Notes under the pieces: generated by a model
Databases searched by the model: none
What the model was told of the DNA's origin: nothing
The model's input: the letters and a program-made list of their open reading frames with translations, nothing else
Made by a program: the position numbers and the translations under genes
Assembly: GCA_963740215.1 (NCBI GenBank)
Contig: CAVUDJ010000019.1
Span: forward strand, 1,612,001-1,676,000
Length of the DNA stretch: 64,000 nucleotides
Source: CAVVAL01 sp963740215
GTDB lineage: Bacteria > Actinomycetota > Actinomycetes > Mycobacteriales > Cryptosporangiaceae
Reading direction: 5' to 3'
Part shown: piece by piece, positions 1 through 8,218 of the stretch
Position numbering within the stretch: position 1 is the first letter of the stretch
How the letters are laid out: each line of letters starts with the position of its first letter

Positions 1-174
1 GTCGGGATCCTGCTGGCGGCGCTCGTACAGCGCCGCGATCGACGCCTGCGGCGACGGCAGGGGCGGCGTGCCGCCGACGAGAAGCCGCAGCTCCACGTCG
101 TTCGCGTGGTCCGAAAGGGTCGGATAGTCATCCGGCTCGATCGGGCGCAACGTGACAAGGCTTCCGGTCAACAC
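1..174 (-). CDS. GNAT-family N-acetyltransferase, N-terminal fragment (runs off window start)
   Basis: The reverse strand from a GTG at 174 reads MLTGSLVTLRPIEPDDYPTL and stays open to base 1 (58 codons). The pattern 'L-x-LRPIEPDDYPTLSDHAND' is the usual first strand and helix of RimJ/RimL-type GNAT acetyltransferases, which move acetyl from acetyl-CoA to an amine. The acetyl-CoA-binding motif lies outside the window, so the substrate cannot be judged. No strong ribosome site is seen before the GTG. The family call rests on the N-terminal motif alone. Confidence 0.6.
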   Translation of the reverse strand, partial: MLTGSLVTLRPIEPDDYPTLSDHANDVELRLLVGGTPPLPSPQASIAALYERRQQDPD

Positions 175-256
175 ATGAGCCACTGTCGCCAAGGCGATCC
201 GGTCCGGCAAGGGGGACCTCTACCCACTTCCTCGCGCGGCTCTGCGCCAGACACGA

Positions 257-288
257 CGTGGGGAGCCGACCTCCGTCGGCTCCCCACG
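257..288 (-). terminator. Hairpin terminator after nrdJ
   Basis: A perfect 14-bp stem (CGTGGGGAGCCGAC at 257-270 paired with GTCGGCTCCCCACG at 275-288) closes a 4-base CTCC loop. It lies 28 bases past the nrdJ stop. There is no U-tract, which is common for actinobacterial terminators. Confidence 0.75.
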
Positions 289-315
289 ATCACGCCTTCC
301 GGCGCCGGCGTTCTG

Positions 316-3171
316 TCAGCTGCAGCCGCTCGTGCTGCCGCATCCCTCGCAGACGTAGCAGCTGCCGGCCGGCCGCATCTTCGTACCGCAGGTGAAGCAC
401 AGCGGCGCGTCGGCGGCCTTGCCGTGGACAAACTCCAGCAGCTCTGTGGACGAGTGCACCTGCTTCGGCGCCTCCTTCACCACGTCGGCCTTCTTCTCCA
501 CGTGCGTCTCGGTCGGCGCCGAGCTGCGCAGTGCCTCCAGGTCGACCGCCGCACCGCCCTCTTCCGCGTCGAGCTGGCCGGCACGCTCGGCCGCGGTGAA
601 GATGCCCAGCTCGGACCGCTTCTCGTACGGCAGGAAGTCGAGCGCCAGCCGACGGAAGATGTAGTCCAGCATGGAGCTGGCGATCCGGATGTCCGGGTCG
701 TCGGTCATGCCAGCCGGCTCGAACCGCATGTTGGTGAACTTGGAGACATAGGTCTCCAGCGGCACGCCGTACTGCAGGCCGATCGAGATCGCCACCGAGA
801 AGGCGTCCATGATGCCGGCGAGCGTCGAGCCCTGCTTGCTCATCTTGAGGAAGACCTCACCGAGGCCGTCATCCGGGTACGACGACGCCGTCATGTAGCC
901 CTCGGCGCCAGCCACCGAGAACGACGTGGTCGTGCTCGGCCGCGACTTCGGCAACCGCTTGCGGATCGGCCGGTACTCGACCAGCGTCTCCACTTCGGCC
1001 TTCGACTCCTCGGACTTCCTGCCACCGGCCGAAAGCGGCTGGCCGACCTTGCAGTTGTCGCGGTACACCGCGAGCGCCTTGAGGCCCAGCTTCCAGCCCT
1101 CGGCGTAGACGTGCTCGATGTCCTCGACGGTCGCCGACTCGGGCAGGTTCACGGTCTTGGAGATCGCCCCCGAGATGAACGGCTGCACCGCGGCCATCAT
1201 CCGGACGTGACCCATCGGCTTGATCGACCGCTCGCCCATCGCGCAGTCGAACACCTCGTAGTGCTCGGGCTTGAGACCCGGGGCGTCCACGACGTGGCCG
1301 TGCTCGGCGATGAACTCGACGATCGCCTCGACCTGCTCCTCCTGGTAGCCGAGGGAACGCAGGGCGCGCGGCACCGTCTGGTTAACGATCTGCATCGAGC
1401 CGCCGCCGACCAGCTTCTTGAACTTGACCAAAGCCAGGTCGGGCTCAATTCCCGTGGTATCGCAATCCATCATCAAGCCGATAGTGCCAGTCGGAGCGAG
1501 CACACTGGCCTGCGCGTTGCGCCAGCCGTTCTTGTCACCGACCTTGAGGCACGCCTGCCATTGCTTCGTGGCCTCGCGCAGGATCGCGTGGTCGTCGGTG
1601 CCGATCGCTCGCACCGCGTCGTTCGCCGCCGCGTGCTTGCGCATGACCCTCTTGTGCGCATCCGCGTTGCGGGCGTAGCCGTCGTACGCGCCGACGATGC
1701 CGGCCAGTTCGGCCGAACGACGGTACGCGGTGCCGTTCATCAGCGACGTGATCGCAGCCGCGAGCGTACGTCCGCCATCGGAGTCGTACGCGTGCGCGGT
1801 GGCCATGAGCAGCGCACCGAGGTTGGCGTAACCGATGCCCAGCTGCCGGTATGCGCGCGTGGTCTGGCCGATCGCCTCGGTCGGGAAGTCCGCGAAACAG
1901 ATCGAGATGTCCATCGCGGTGATGACCAGCTCGACGGCCTTGACGAACGTGGCGGCGTCGAACGTGCCGTCCGCCTTGAGGAACTTCAGCAGGTTCAGCG
2001 ACGCGAGGTTGCAGGACGAGTTGTCCAGGCTCATGTACTCCGAGCACGGGTTCGACGCGGTGATCCGCCCGGTCTCCGGGTTGGTGTGCCAGTCGTTGAT
2101 CGTGTCGTCGTACTGGATGCCCGGGTCGGCGCACTCCCACGCCGCCTTCGCCATCTTGCGGAACAGCACCCGCGCGTCCACGGTGTCGATGACCCGGCCG
2201 TCGAGCCGTGCGCGGAGGCCGAACTCGGTGCCCTCCTCGACGGCCTTCATGAACTCGTCCGAGACCCGCACGGAGTTGTTGGCGTTCTGGTACTGGACGC
2301 TGGTGATGTCCTTGCCGCCCAGGTCCATGTCGAACCCGGCGTCGCGGAGGACGCGGATCTTGTCCTCCTCACGCGCCTTGAGGTCGATGAACTCCTCGAC
2401 GTCGGGGTGGTCGACGTCGAGCACGACCATCTTCGCCGCGCGCCGGGTGGCGCCGCCCGACTTGATGGTGCCCGCCGACGCGTCGGCGCCGCGCATGAAG
2501 CTGACCGGGCCGGACGCCGTGCCACCGGAGGACAGCAGCTCCTTCGAGGACCGGATGCGGGAGAGGTTGAGGCCGGCGCCGGAGCCGCCCTTGAAGATGA
2601 ACCCCTCCTCCTTGTACCAGTTGAGGATCGAGTCCATCGAGTCGTCCACCGACAGGATGAAGCACGCGCTGACCTGCTGCGGCGCCGTGGTGCCCACGTT
2701 GAACCAGACCGGCGAGTTGAAGCTGAACACCTGGTGCAGAAGCATGTGCGTCAGCTCGTGCTCGAAGATCTCGGCGTCCGCCGGGGTGGCGAAGTAGCCG
2801 TTCTCCCGCCCCGCCTTGACGTAGGTGAGCACGACCCGGTCGATGAGCTGGCGCAGGCTGTGCTCACGCTGCGGCGTGCCGACCGCGCCACGGAAGTACT
2901 TGGTGGTGACGATGTTCGCGGCGTTCACGGACCAGGAATCGGGGAACTCGACACCGCGTTGCTCGAAGTTGATCGAGCCGTCCCGCCAGTTCGTCATCAC
3001 GACATCGCGTCGTTCCCAGGTGACCGCGTCGTAGGGGTGCACGCCCTCGGTGGTGTAGACCCGACCGATGGTCAGGCCCGTACCGCCCTTGCCCGCGCCC
3101 CCCGCGCCCTTGGACTCCCGGCCACGCGCGCCGCCACCTGTACCGCGTGAGGTGCCGACCGCTTCGGTCAT
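316..3171 (-). CDS. nrdJ: Vitamin B12-dependent ribonucleotide reductase (class II)
   Basis: Adenosylcobalamin-dependent reductase that converts ribonucleotides to deoxyribonucleotides without needing oxygen; cytoplasmic. The 951-residue product carries the class II landmarks: an N-terminal segment ending in the VYTTEGVHPYDAVTWERRDV stretch, the NPCSEY motif, the SSCNLASLN segment, the APTGTIGLMMDCDTTGIEPD segment, and a C-terminal tail with cysteine pairs (CFTCG, CYVCEGCG) that re-reduces the active site. I chose the ATG at 3171 because an AGGGGG ribosome site lies just upstream. The open frame continues to 3735 but there it overlaps nrdR in another frame. The gene is downstream of nrdR in the same orientation, and the NrdR boxes upstream of nrdR should control both. 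No cobalamin riboswitch is evident in the 128-base gap. Confidence 0.97.
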   Translation of the reverse strand: MTEAVGTSRGTGGGARGRESKGAGGAGKGGTGLTIGRVYTTEGVHPYDAVTWERRDVVMTNWRDGSINFEQRGVEFPDSWSVNAANIVTTKYFRGAVGTPQREHSLRQLIDRVVLTYVKAGRENGYFATPADAEIFEHELTHMLLHQVFSFNSPVWFNVGTTAPQQVSACFILSVDDSMDSILNWYKEEGFIFKGGSGAGLNLSRIRSSKELLSSGGTASGPVSFMRGADASAGTIKSGGATRRAAKMVVLDVDHPDVEEFIDLKAREEDKIRVLRDAGFDMDLGGKDITSVQYQNANNSVRVSDEFMKAVEEGTEFGLRARLDGRVIDTVDARVLFRKMAKAAWECADPGIQYDDTINDWHTNPETGRITASNPCSEYMSLDNSSCNLASLNLLKFLKADGTFDAATFVKAVELVITAMDISICFADFPTEAIGQTTRAYRQLGIGYANLGALLMATAHAYDSDGGRTLAAAITSLMNGTAYRRSAELAGIVGAYDGYARNADAHKRVMRKHAAANDAVRAIGTDDHAILREATKQWQACLKVGDKNGWRNAQASVLAPTGTIGLMMDCDTTGIEPDLALVKFKKLVGGGSMQIVNQTVPRALRSLGYQEEQVEAIVEFIAEHGHVVDAPGLKPEHYEVFDCAMGERSIKPMGHVRMMAAVQPFISGAISKTVNLPESATVEDIEHVYAEGWKLGLKALAVYRDNCKVGQPLSAGGRKSEESKAEVETLVEYRPIRKRLPKSRPSTTTSFSVAGAEGYMTASSYPDDGLGEVFLKMSKQGSTLAGIMDAFSVAISIGLQYGVPLETYVSKFTNMRFEPAGMTDDPDIRIASSMLDYIFRRLALDFLPYEKRSELGIFTAAERAGQLDAEEGGAAVDLEALRSSAPTETHVEKKADVVKEAPKQVHSSTELLEFVHGKAADAPLCFTCGTKMRPAGSCYVCEGCGSTSGCS

Positions 3172-3299
3172 GACGTCCCCCTGCCTTCCGTTGATCATCG
3201 TCTCGCCGGGTGCACACACCCGTGCTGTCGGTCTCTTGATGTCTGGTACCCGCCGCGCATCGACAGGCAGGTGTACGCCACAGCCCCCGAAGCGGCGTG

Positions 3300-3833
3300 T
3301 CAGTTGTTCGCGCCGGCCTCGACGAGGCCCGAGCCCGGCGGCGACAAGTCGCCTTCGGACGCCGGTTCGCCGGCCGCCCTGTCCGGCTGTTGCGCTGCCC
3401 GCAGCGCCGCGATCTCCGCCTCGAAGTCGGCCAGCGACGTGAACGAGCGGTACACACTCGCGAAGCGCATGTACGCGACCTCGTCGAGTTCGCGGAGCGG
3501 ACCCAGGATCGCGAGGCCCACGTCGTGCGACGGCACCTCCGCCGCGCCGGTAGCACGGATCGACTCCTCGACCCGCTGTGCCAGCACGGCGAGCGCGTCG
3601 TCGTCGACCGGCCGCCCCTGGCATGCCCTCCGCACGCCGGCGATCACCTTGTTCCGGCTGAACGGCTCGCTCACACCGCTCCGCTTCACCACGGCAAGGA
3701 CGGCCTCCTCGACGGTCGTGAACCGCCGGCCGCACTCCTGGCAGGCCCGCCTGCGGCGGATCATCTGCCCTTCCTCGGCCTCCCGCGAGTCAACCACTCG
3801 CGAGTCGGGGTGCCGGCAGTGTGGACACCGCAT
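3300..3833 (-). CDS. nrdR: Transcriptional repressor NrdR
   Basis: Zinc-ribbon/ATP-cone repressor of ribonucleotide reductase genes. The 177-residue product starts MRCPHCRHPDSRVVDSREAEEG, the classical NrdR zinc ribbon (CPHC ... CQEC), followed by an ATP-cone that senses (d)ATP. The start at 3833 has a GGAGGGG site seven bases upstream. It is slightly longer than the usual 150-170 residues because of a Pro/Gly/Ala-rich C-terminal tail. It lies directly upstream of nrdJ, its expected target, in a probable nrdR-nrdJ operon. Confidence 0.96.
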   Translation of the reverse strand: MRCPHCRHPDSRVVDSREAEEGQMIRRRRACQECGRRFTTVEEAVLAVVKRSGVSEPFSRNKVIAGVRRACQGRPVDDDALAVLAQRVEESIRATGAAEVPSHDVGLAILGPLRELDEVAYMRFASVYRSFTSLADFEAEIAALRAAQQPDRAAGEPASEGDLSPPGSGLVEAGANN

Positions 3834-3914
3834 GGCGCTCCCCTCCTCACCCCGTCGCCAGCGCCTCAGCGCCTGAGTTGTGCATAAGCCTGTGCATCGG
3901 CTGTGGGCAACCAC

Positions 3915-3962
3915 GCACAACCTGTGGATGACTTACAGCCGTGTAACTACTATATCTAGGGG
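3915..3962 (-). promoter_or_regulatory. Tandem NrdR boxes in the nrdR-nrdJ promoter
   Basis: The box at 3947-3962 has the core CTATATCTAG and matches 12 of 16 positions of the NrdR consensus acaCwAtATaTwgtgt. A weaker box (8 of 16) begins at 3915, exactly 32 bases away. That is the three-helical-turn spacing known for paired NrdR sites in Streptomyces. Between 3879 and 3931 lie four TGTGSATRA-like words (3879, 3891, 3902, 3923) that resemble DnaA boxes. This implies autoregulation of nrdR and control of nrdJ. Confidence 0.75.
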
Positions 3963-4084
3963 TCGGCGGGATGCAAGAACCAAGTGCGTCTCCTGGCGCG
4001 TCGACACGCCGGGGAGGCGAGGACGCCCAGCGAGAGGAGTTCACGGCATGCGATCGGCCGCCGACTGCGCGTCGAGAACGAGCG

Positions 4085-4774
4085 TCAGCGACGCGGGAGA
4101 AGCAGCTCCTGACCGACTTCGACCGTGCTGTTGTCGAGGCCGTTCAGGCGGCGGATCTCGGCGATCACCGACCTGCGGTCGGCGTCCGGCGCGTGTCGCT
4201 CGGCGATGTTCCACAGCGTGTCGCCCGGCTCGACCACGACCGCGGTACGCGGACCTGCCGGCGACGGCGGGTCGGCCACTGCCTTGGCTCCCGCGGCGAT
4301 CCCGATAAGGACCAGCAGCGCGGTCAGGACAAGCATCGAACGCGCGACAACGCGCCCGCGGCGGGTGAGCCGGAGCGGCGCGTACTGCTCTCGACGAACG
4401 GTGGCGCTTCGCGCACGTGCCCGGGTCAACGGCCGGCCGCCACGCGCCGGGGCCGACCGGTCGCCACCACCGTCGGGCAGCCATCCCCGGCTACCGACGC
4501 CGCCGGCTACCCGCGTCGGGTGGCTCTGGCCAGGCACCACGTAGAGCTGCCGACGCGGCGCCGACGGCTGCCGGCGCACCGGCTGCGGCGCCGACGGCCG
4601 GGCCGGGCCCTCCCGGAGGGAGCCTGCCGCCTTCGCGACGCGCACCAGCGCCGCCGCCTCGATCGAGGGAACGGCTCTCGTCCCGCTTTGTGCGAGCACC
4701 CGCCGAGGCCGCCGGCGGCGAACGGGCGTCCTGACGCGGAGCTGGACGTGGCCGTCAATGCGATCGACGCTCAT
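4085..4774 (-). CDS. LysM-domain single-pass membrane protein (SOS-linked, YneA-like position)
   Basis: A 229-residue protein with a long basic, Pro/Arg-rich cytoplasmic N-terminus, one membrane helix (SMLVLTALLVLIGIAAGAKA, about residues 160-180) and a C-terminal LysM module (VVVEPGDTLWNIAERHAP ... LNGLDNSTVEVGQELLLP) that binds peptidoglycan. The start at 4774 has an ideal AGGAGGT site. It is divergent from lexA with LexA boxes between them. LexA-adjacent LysM proteins of this kind (YneA of Bacillus, DivS-type genes of actinobacteria) delay division during DNA damage. That role is inferred from position and architecture. Confidence 0.85.
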   Translation of the reverse strand: MSVDRIDGHVQLRVRTPVRRRRPRRVLAQSGTRAVPSIEAAALVRVAKAAGSLREGPARPSAPQPVRRQPSAPRRQLYVVPGQSHPTRVAGGVGSRGWLPDGGGDRSAPARGGRPLTRARARSATVRREQYAPLRLTRRGRVVARSMLVLTALLVLIGIAAGAKAVADPPSPAGPRTAVVVEPGDTLWNIAERHAPDADRRSVIAEIRRLNGLDNSTVEVGQELLLPRR

Positions 4775-4806
4775 GAGTACCTCCTGTGACACCCTGATCA
4801 CGCAGG

Positions 4807-4822
4807 TCGAACACGTGTTCGA
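4807..4822. promoter_or_regulatory. LexA (SOS) box 1
   Basis: TCGAACACGTGTTCGA is a perfect 16-bp palindrome fitting the actinobacterial LexA consensus TCGAAC-N4-GTTCGA. It sits 33 bases upstream of the LysM gene start and should control that gene. Confidence 0.93.
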
Positions 4823-4887
4823 TCGAACGCCAGTACGATGTCTACCAGGTGCCTCTGACAAAATCGAGAACTCGCCGGGCACTTTCT

Positions 4888-4903
4888 TCGAACACATGTT
4901 TGA
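4888..4903. promoter_or_regulatory. LexA (SOS) box 2
   Basis: TCGAACACATGTTTGA differs from the perfect palindrome at one arm base. It lies about 90 bases upstream of lexA and is the expected autoregulatory site. Confidence 0.9.
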
Positions 4904-4994
4904 AACCGGCGCCGGTTACCGCTAGCGTCTACACCAACGCGCCGTCCACACCGGACCGACGGCGGCGCGAATCGGGGCGAGAGGCAGGAGCGAC

Positions 4995-5741
4995 GTGGAG
5001 AAGCGCGGGCGCACGCGACCAGTTACAGCAGCGGCGGACAGCGCGGCCACGAAGAGCGCGGTGCCGTTCCCCGATCCAGCTCCCGACATCGCCGGTCTCA
5101 CCCCTCGGCAGCGCCGCATCCTTGAGGTCATCCGCGATTCGGTGGAGCGGCGTGGCTACCCGCCGAGCGTGCGCGAGATCGGCGAGGCGGTCGGGCTCAC
5201 GTCGCCGTCCAGCGTGTCGTACCAACTTGCCAGCCTGCAGAAGAAGGGTCTGCTGCGTCGCGACCCGAACCGGCCACGCGCCGTGGACGTGCGCACTCCC
5301 GCTGATCTCGAGGCCGCCGACGCCGCACTGTCGGAGGTTCCGCAGGGGGAGACACCGGCCCGCCCCGTCCCGGCGTACGTGCCGCTCGTCGGTCGCATCG
5401 CCGCCGGTGGCCCGATCCTGGCCGAGGAGGCGATCGAGGATGTGTTCCCGCTCCCCCGCGAGATGGTCGGCGAGGGGAACCTGTTCCTCCTCAAGGTCGT
5501 CGGTGACTCCATGGTCGACGCCGCGATCTGCGACGGCGACTGGGTCGTGGTGCGCCAGCAGCCTGTGGCCGAGAACGGCGACATCGTCGCGGCGATGATC
5601 GACGGCGAAGCCACCGTCAAGACGTTCCGCCGCCGCGACGGGCACGTATGGCTCCTGCCGCACAACCCCGCGTACGCGCCGATCCCAGGCGACAACGCGA
5701 CCGTGCTCGGCCGCGTCGTGACGGTCCTGCGCCGCCTCTGA
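4995..5741 (+). CDS. lexA: SOS regulon repressor LexA
   Basis: Self-cleaving repressor of the SOS regulon. The N-terminal winged helix reads LTPRQRRILEVIRDSVERRGYPPSVREIGEAVGLTSPSSV (about residues 35-74). The C-terminal S24 peptidase part has the Ala-Gly cleavage site (GRIAAGGPIL), the catalytic Ser in VGDSMVDA and the catalytic Lys in ATVKTF. I took the GTG at 4995, with AGGAG eight bases upstream, giving 248 residues; actinobacterial LexA often has a similar extra N-terminal tail. It is divergent from the LysM gene. Confidence 0.97.
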   Translation: MEKRGRTRPVTAAADSAATKSAVPFPDPAPDIAGLTPRQRRILEVIRDSVERRGYPPSVREIGEAVGLTSPSSVSYQLASLQKKGLLRRDPNRPRAVDVRTPADLEAADAALSEVPQGETPARPVPAYVPLVGRIAAGGPILAEEAIEDVFPLPREMVGEGNLFLLKVVGDSMVDAAICDGDWVVVRQQPVAENGDIVAAMIDGEATVKTFRRRDGHVWLLPHNPAYAPIPGDNATVLGRVVTVLRRL

Positions 5742-6061
5742 CCCAAGGGCTGTCACTTCGCCCCACCGGCAGGCCCCTCATCACCTAACAGCCGCCTTGC
5801 CCCCGCCGCCGACAGGGCGCCTCCGCCAAAACCACCCCGCCGCACGTAGGCCCCGCCACCCGTGAACCTGCAACTTTGGTGGGATTGGGGAGCCTGACTG
5901 GGCGATCTCACCAGAACCGGCGGGGCGTGGGTAGGCGAACAGGACTGCCCGGACACGCGCGCTTTAAGCGGGCGCCAGATACGCCCAAACCCTGACAGTT
6001 CGCCGCACTCCGCCAACCACGCGATCACGGGCCCCCGCAGTCACGTGGCTACGAACCGGTC
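5742..6061. other. Intergenic stretch without recognisable gene
   Basis: Between convergent lexA and the Gly-rich membrane protein. A 91-codon reverse-strand frame (5753-6028) has no ribosome site or recognisable motif and I do not believe it. No strong hairpin stands out. Confidence 0.5.
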
Positions 6062-8197
6062 TCAGTCGCGCGGTTGCCGCGAACGCCAGTCACGTGGTTC
6101 GCGCTGCGGTGGCCACTGCTTGGTCTCCTCCGGCTCCGCGCGCCGCCCGGAACCGTCATGACGTCCCGAACTGTCGTGACGTCCCGAACCGTCGTGCCGG
6201 CCTGAACCGTCATGGCGCCCCGACCGACCACCCTGCCCAGCCTCTGGCGCGCCCGCTGGCGGACCGGCAGCGCGACCAGCACCACCGCCGTACGTGGTCC
6301 CAGCCGGACGGGCTTCCCCGCCCCCGGACCAGCCCTGACCAGGCGGCGGAGGCGGCGGTGCCTGCCCCGGCCGTGCCTGACCAGCGGGAACTCCACCAGG
6401 GCGCGCCTGACCAGCGGGCGGCGGCCCTACCGGCGCACCACCGGGACGGGCAGCACCCGACCGTGCACCCCCTGGTGCCGACCCACCTGGAACTGGCCCA
6501 CCAGGCCCGTGCCCCGAACCAGCAGGCCCCGGACCAGCAGGAACACCGGGCGGCGCCGCGGACCCTGACGGCCGCACCTGCGCTGACGCAGCCCCGGCCG
6601 GACGGGCCTGTCCAGCGGGCGGACGCGCCTGGCCAGCGGCCGGCATCTGACTCGTGGCCCCGGGCGGCGGTGCCGAGGCGCCACCGCCGTAGACACTGCC
6701 GCGCCGCCCGCCGTCACCACCGGCGGGCCCACCACCGGCACCAGCACCACCCGCGCCGCCACCGCCATAAACCGTCCCGCGCGAACCGCCAGCAGCACCA
6801 GCAGCCCCAGCCGCCCCACCAGCACCCTCCGCACCGTTGGCCGCCGAGGCGCCGCCGTAGACACTGCCGCGCCGCCCGCCGTCACCACCGGCGGGCCCAC
6901 CACCGGCACCACCAGCGCCAGCACCACCCGCGCCGCCACCGCCATAAACCGTCCCGCGCGAACCAGCGGCCCCAGGCGCATTAGCGGCCGTACCGGCAGC
7001 AGCGAGCCCCGCCTCGGGGCCGCCCTGGTCCGCCGATCCGCCGTACACCGAGCCACCGACGCGCTGGAACGCGACAGTCTCAGGCGAGTCGATCGGCGAC
7101 CGGGTGATGTCGGCAGGACCACGCGGGCGCGCGCCGCCGGGCCTGCGGTCGAGTTCATCCTCGACGCCACGCTGCTTGCGGAACCGAACGATGCCCACCA
7201 CGCCGGCCGCGAGCAGGCCCAGGCCGAGCAGGCCGATCACGAGGAGGGCGGCGCCAAGCTGCCCCTGGGTGATCTTCGAGAGGCTGAACCCACCGTCGTC
7301 GGCCGACTTCTTGGCGCCGGGCTTGGCCGCGCCCTTCTCCTCAGGCGGCGCGGCAGGCGTCCACTCCAGCAGCTGGCTGGGCTTGGCCGCGGAGATCGTC
7401 ACGTACCCGACGCCGTCGACGGTGTATGAGACGGCCTGGCCGTTCTTCTCCTCCGGCAGCGGGGTGTGCTTGGGCTTGCCCTTGAGCGCGCTGGGGACGT
7501 CGGCGGTGACCTCCCACTCGTACACGTCGGTGTAGGTGCGGATCAGCACCTTCTTACCGTCGGGCGAGAGCGCGGCGCCGGTGACGATGGTGCGGCCACT
7601 TGGCCCGAGCGGCCCGCCGGAGGTCTCCGACGTGGGGATCTGCACGGTACCGGCCGGCTTGAGCGGCACGGTGCCGGAGGCGGTGAGCGGCGCGGCGGTG
7701 GTGTAGAGCTTGGCGACGCCGCCGGCTTCCTTGGTGATGATCACCGGCACGCCGTTCGGCTGGACCACCATGGCGGCGGCGTTGTGCTTGCCGTCGGGGT
7801 AGGTCAGCCGGATGATCTGCCCGCTGTCGGCACCCGCTGCGACCTTGTGCACCGCGACCCGGTCCCGTTCGAGCCCGTCGTCACCGACGTCGGCGACCCA
7901 GATCGTCTTGTCCGGGGTCTGGGCGAGGTCCTGCGGGGAGTTCGGGTCGATCTCGGAGTCGTTGATGAGCTGTGTCGGCTTGCAGGCGGCGTCGAGCTTG
8001 AACAGGCGCAGCGACTGGCCGTCACTGTCGACGACGACGTAGCCGCCCTCGACGGCGGTGATGCCGGTGATCGTCGGGAGCTTCGCATCGTCGACCGTGC
8101 AGACGACCGTGGGAGCGGCCGCCGCGATACCGGGGGTGAGCACGACGGCACCAACGCAGAACATCGCTGCTGAGGAGATCGCCAATAGCCGTCGCAC
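6062..8197 (-). CDS. Secreted beta-propeller-like membrane protein with Gly-rich repeat tail
   Basis: A 711-residue protein. A signal peptide (MRRLLAISSAAMFCVGAVVLTPGIAAAA) is followed by about 300 residues of blade-like repeats (GYVVVDSDGQSLRLF, TIWVADVGDDG, GRTIVTGAALSPDGKKVLIRT) resembling NHL/PD40 propellers. One membrane helix (about residues 325-350, LGAALLVIGLLGLGLLAAGV) leads to a long low-complexity cytoplasmic tail. The tail carries at least five RG[ST]VYGG repeats and ends in repeated GRHDGS units. Start is GTG with a weak ribosome site, 21 bases after hflX. I do not know its function. The Tyr/Ser/Thr motif spacing could suit phosphorylation or FHA binding, but that is speculation. 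Confidence 0.75.
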   Translation of the reverse strand: MRRLLAISSAAMFCVGAVVLTPGIAAAAPTVVCTVDDAKLPTITGITAVEGGYVVVDSDGQSLRLFKLDAACKPTQLINDSEIDPNSPQDLAQTPDKTIWVADVGDDGLERDRVAVHKVAAGADSGQIIRLTYPDGKHNAAAMVVQPNGVPVIITKEAGGVAKLYTTAAPLTASGTVPLKPAGTVQIPTSETSGGPLGPSGRTIVTGAALSPDGKKVLIRTYTDVYEWEVTADVPSALKGKPKHTPLPEEKNGQAVSYTVDGVGYVTISAAKPSQLLEWTPAAPPEEKGAAKPGAKKSADDGGFSLSKITQGQLGAALLVIGLLGLGLLAAGVVGIVRFRKQRGVEDELDRRPGGARPRGPADITRSPIDSPETVAFQRVGGSVYGGSADQGGPEAGLAAAGTAANAPGAAGSRGTVYGGGGAGGAGAGGAGGGPAGGDGGRRGSVYGGASAANGAEGAGGAAGAAGAAGGSRGTVYGGGGAGGAGAGGGPAGGDGGRRGSVYGGGASAPPPGATSQMPAAGQARPPAGQARPAGAASAQVRPSGSAAPPGVPAGPGPAGSGHGPGGPVPGGSAPGGARSGAARPGGAPVGPPPAGQARPGGVPAGQARPGQAPPPPPPGQGWSGGGEARPAGTTYGGGAGRAAGPPAGAPEAGQGGRSGRHDGSGRHDGSGRHDSSGRHDGSGRRAEPEETKQWPPQREPRDWRSRQPRD
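6683..6963. repeat. Direct DNA repeat of about 105 bases inside the Gly-rich tail gene
   Basis: The segment 6683-6786 recurs at 6852-6963 with a short in-frame insertion. Each copy encodes the RG[ST]VYGG-plus-Gly/Ala module. The near identity at the DNA level indicates recent tandem expansion or slippage within the coding sequence. Confidence 0.8.
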
Positions 8198-8218
8198 GGG
8201 AGACAGTCTGACAGACCT

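Noticed and set aside
106..3150. A 1014-codon plus-strand open frame
   Set aside because: It lies antisense to nrdJ, has Arg/Leu/Val-rich composition typical of the reverse of a high-GC gene, and shows no family motifs.
3172..3299. Possible cobalamin riboswitch between nrdR and nrdJ
   Set aside because: The gap is too short and lacks the B12-box word.
6110..6240. CRISPR-like short repeats
   Set aside because: The repeated CGTCATGACGTCCC-type units encode the in-frame GRHDGS tail of the propeller protein, have no spacers, and there are no cas genes.
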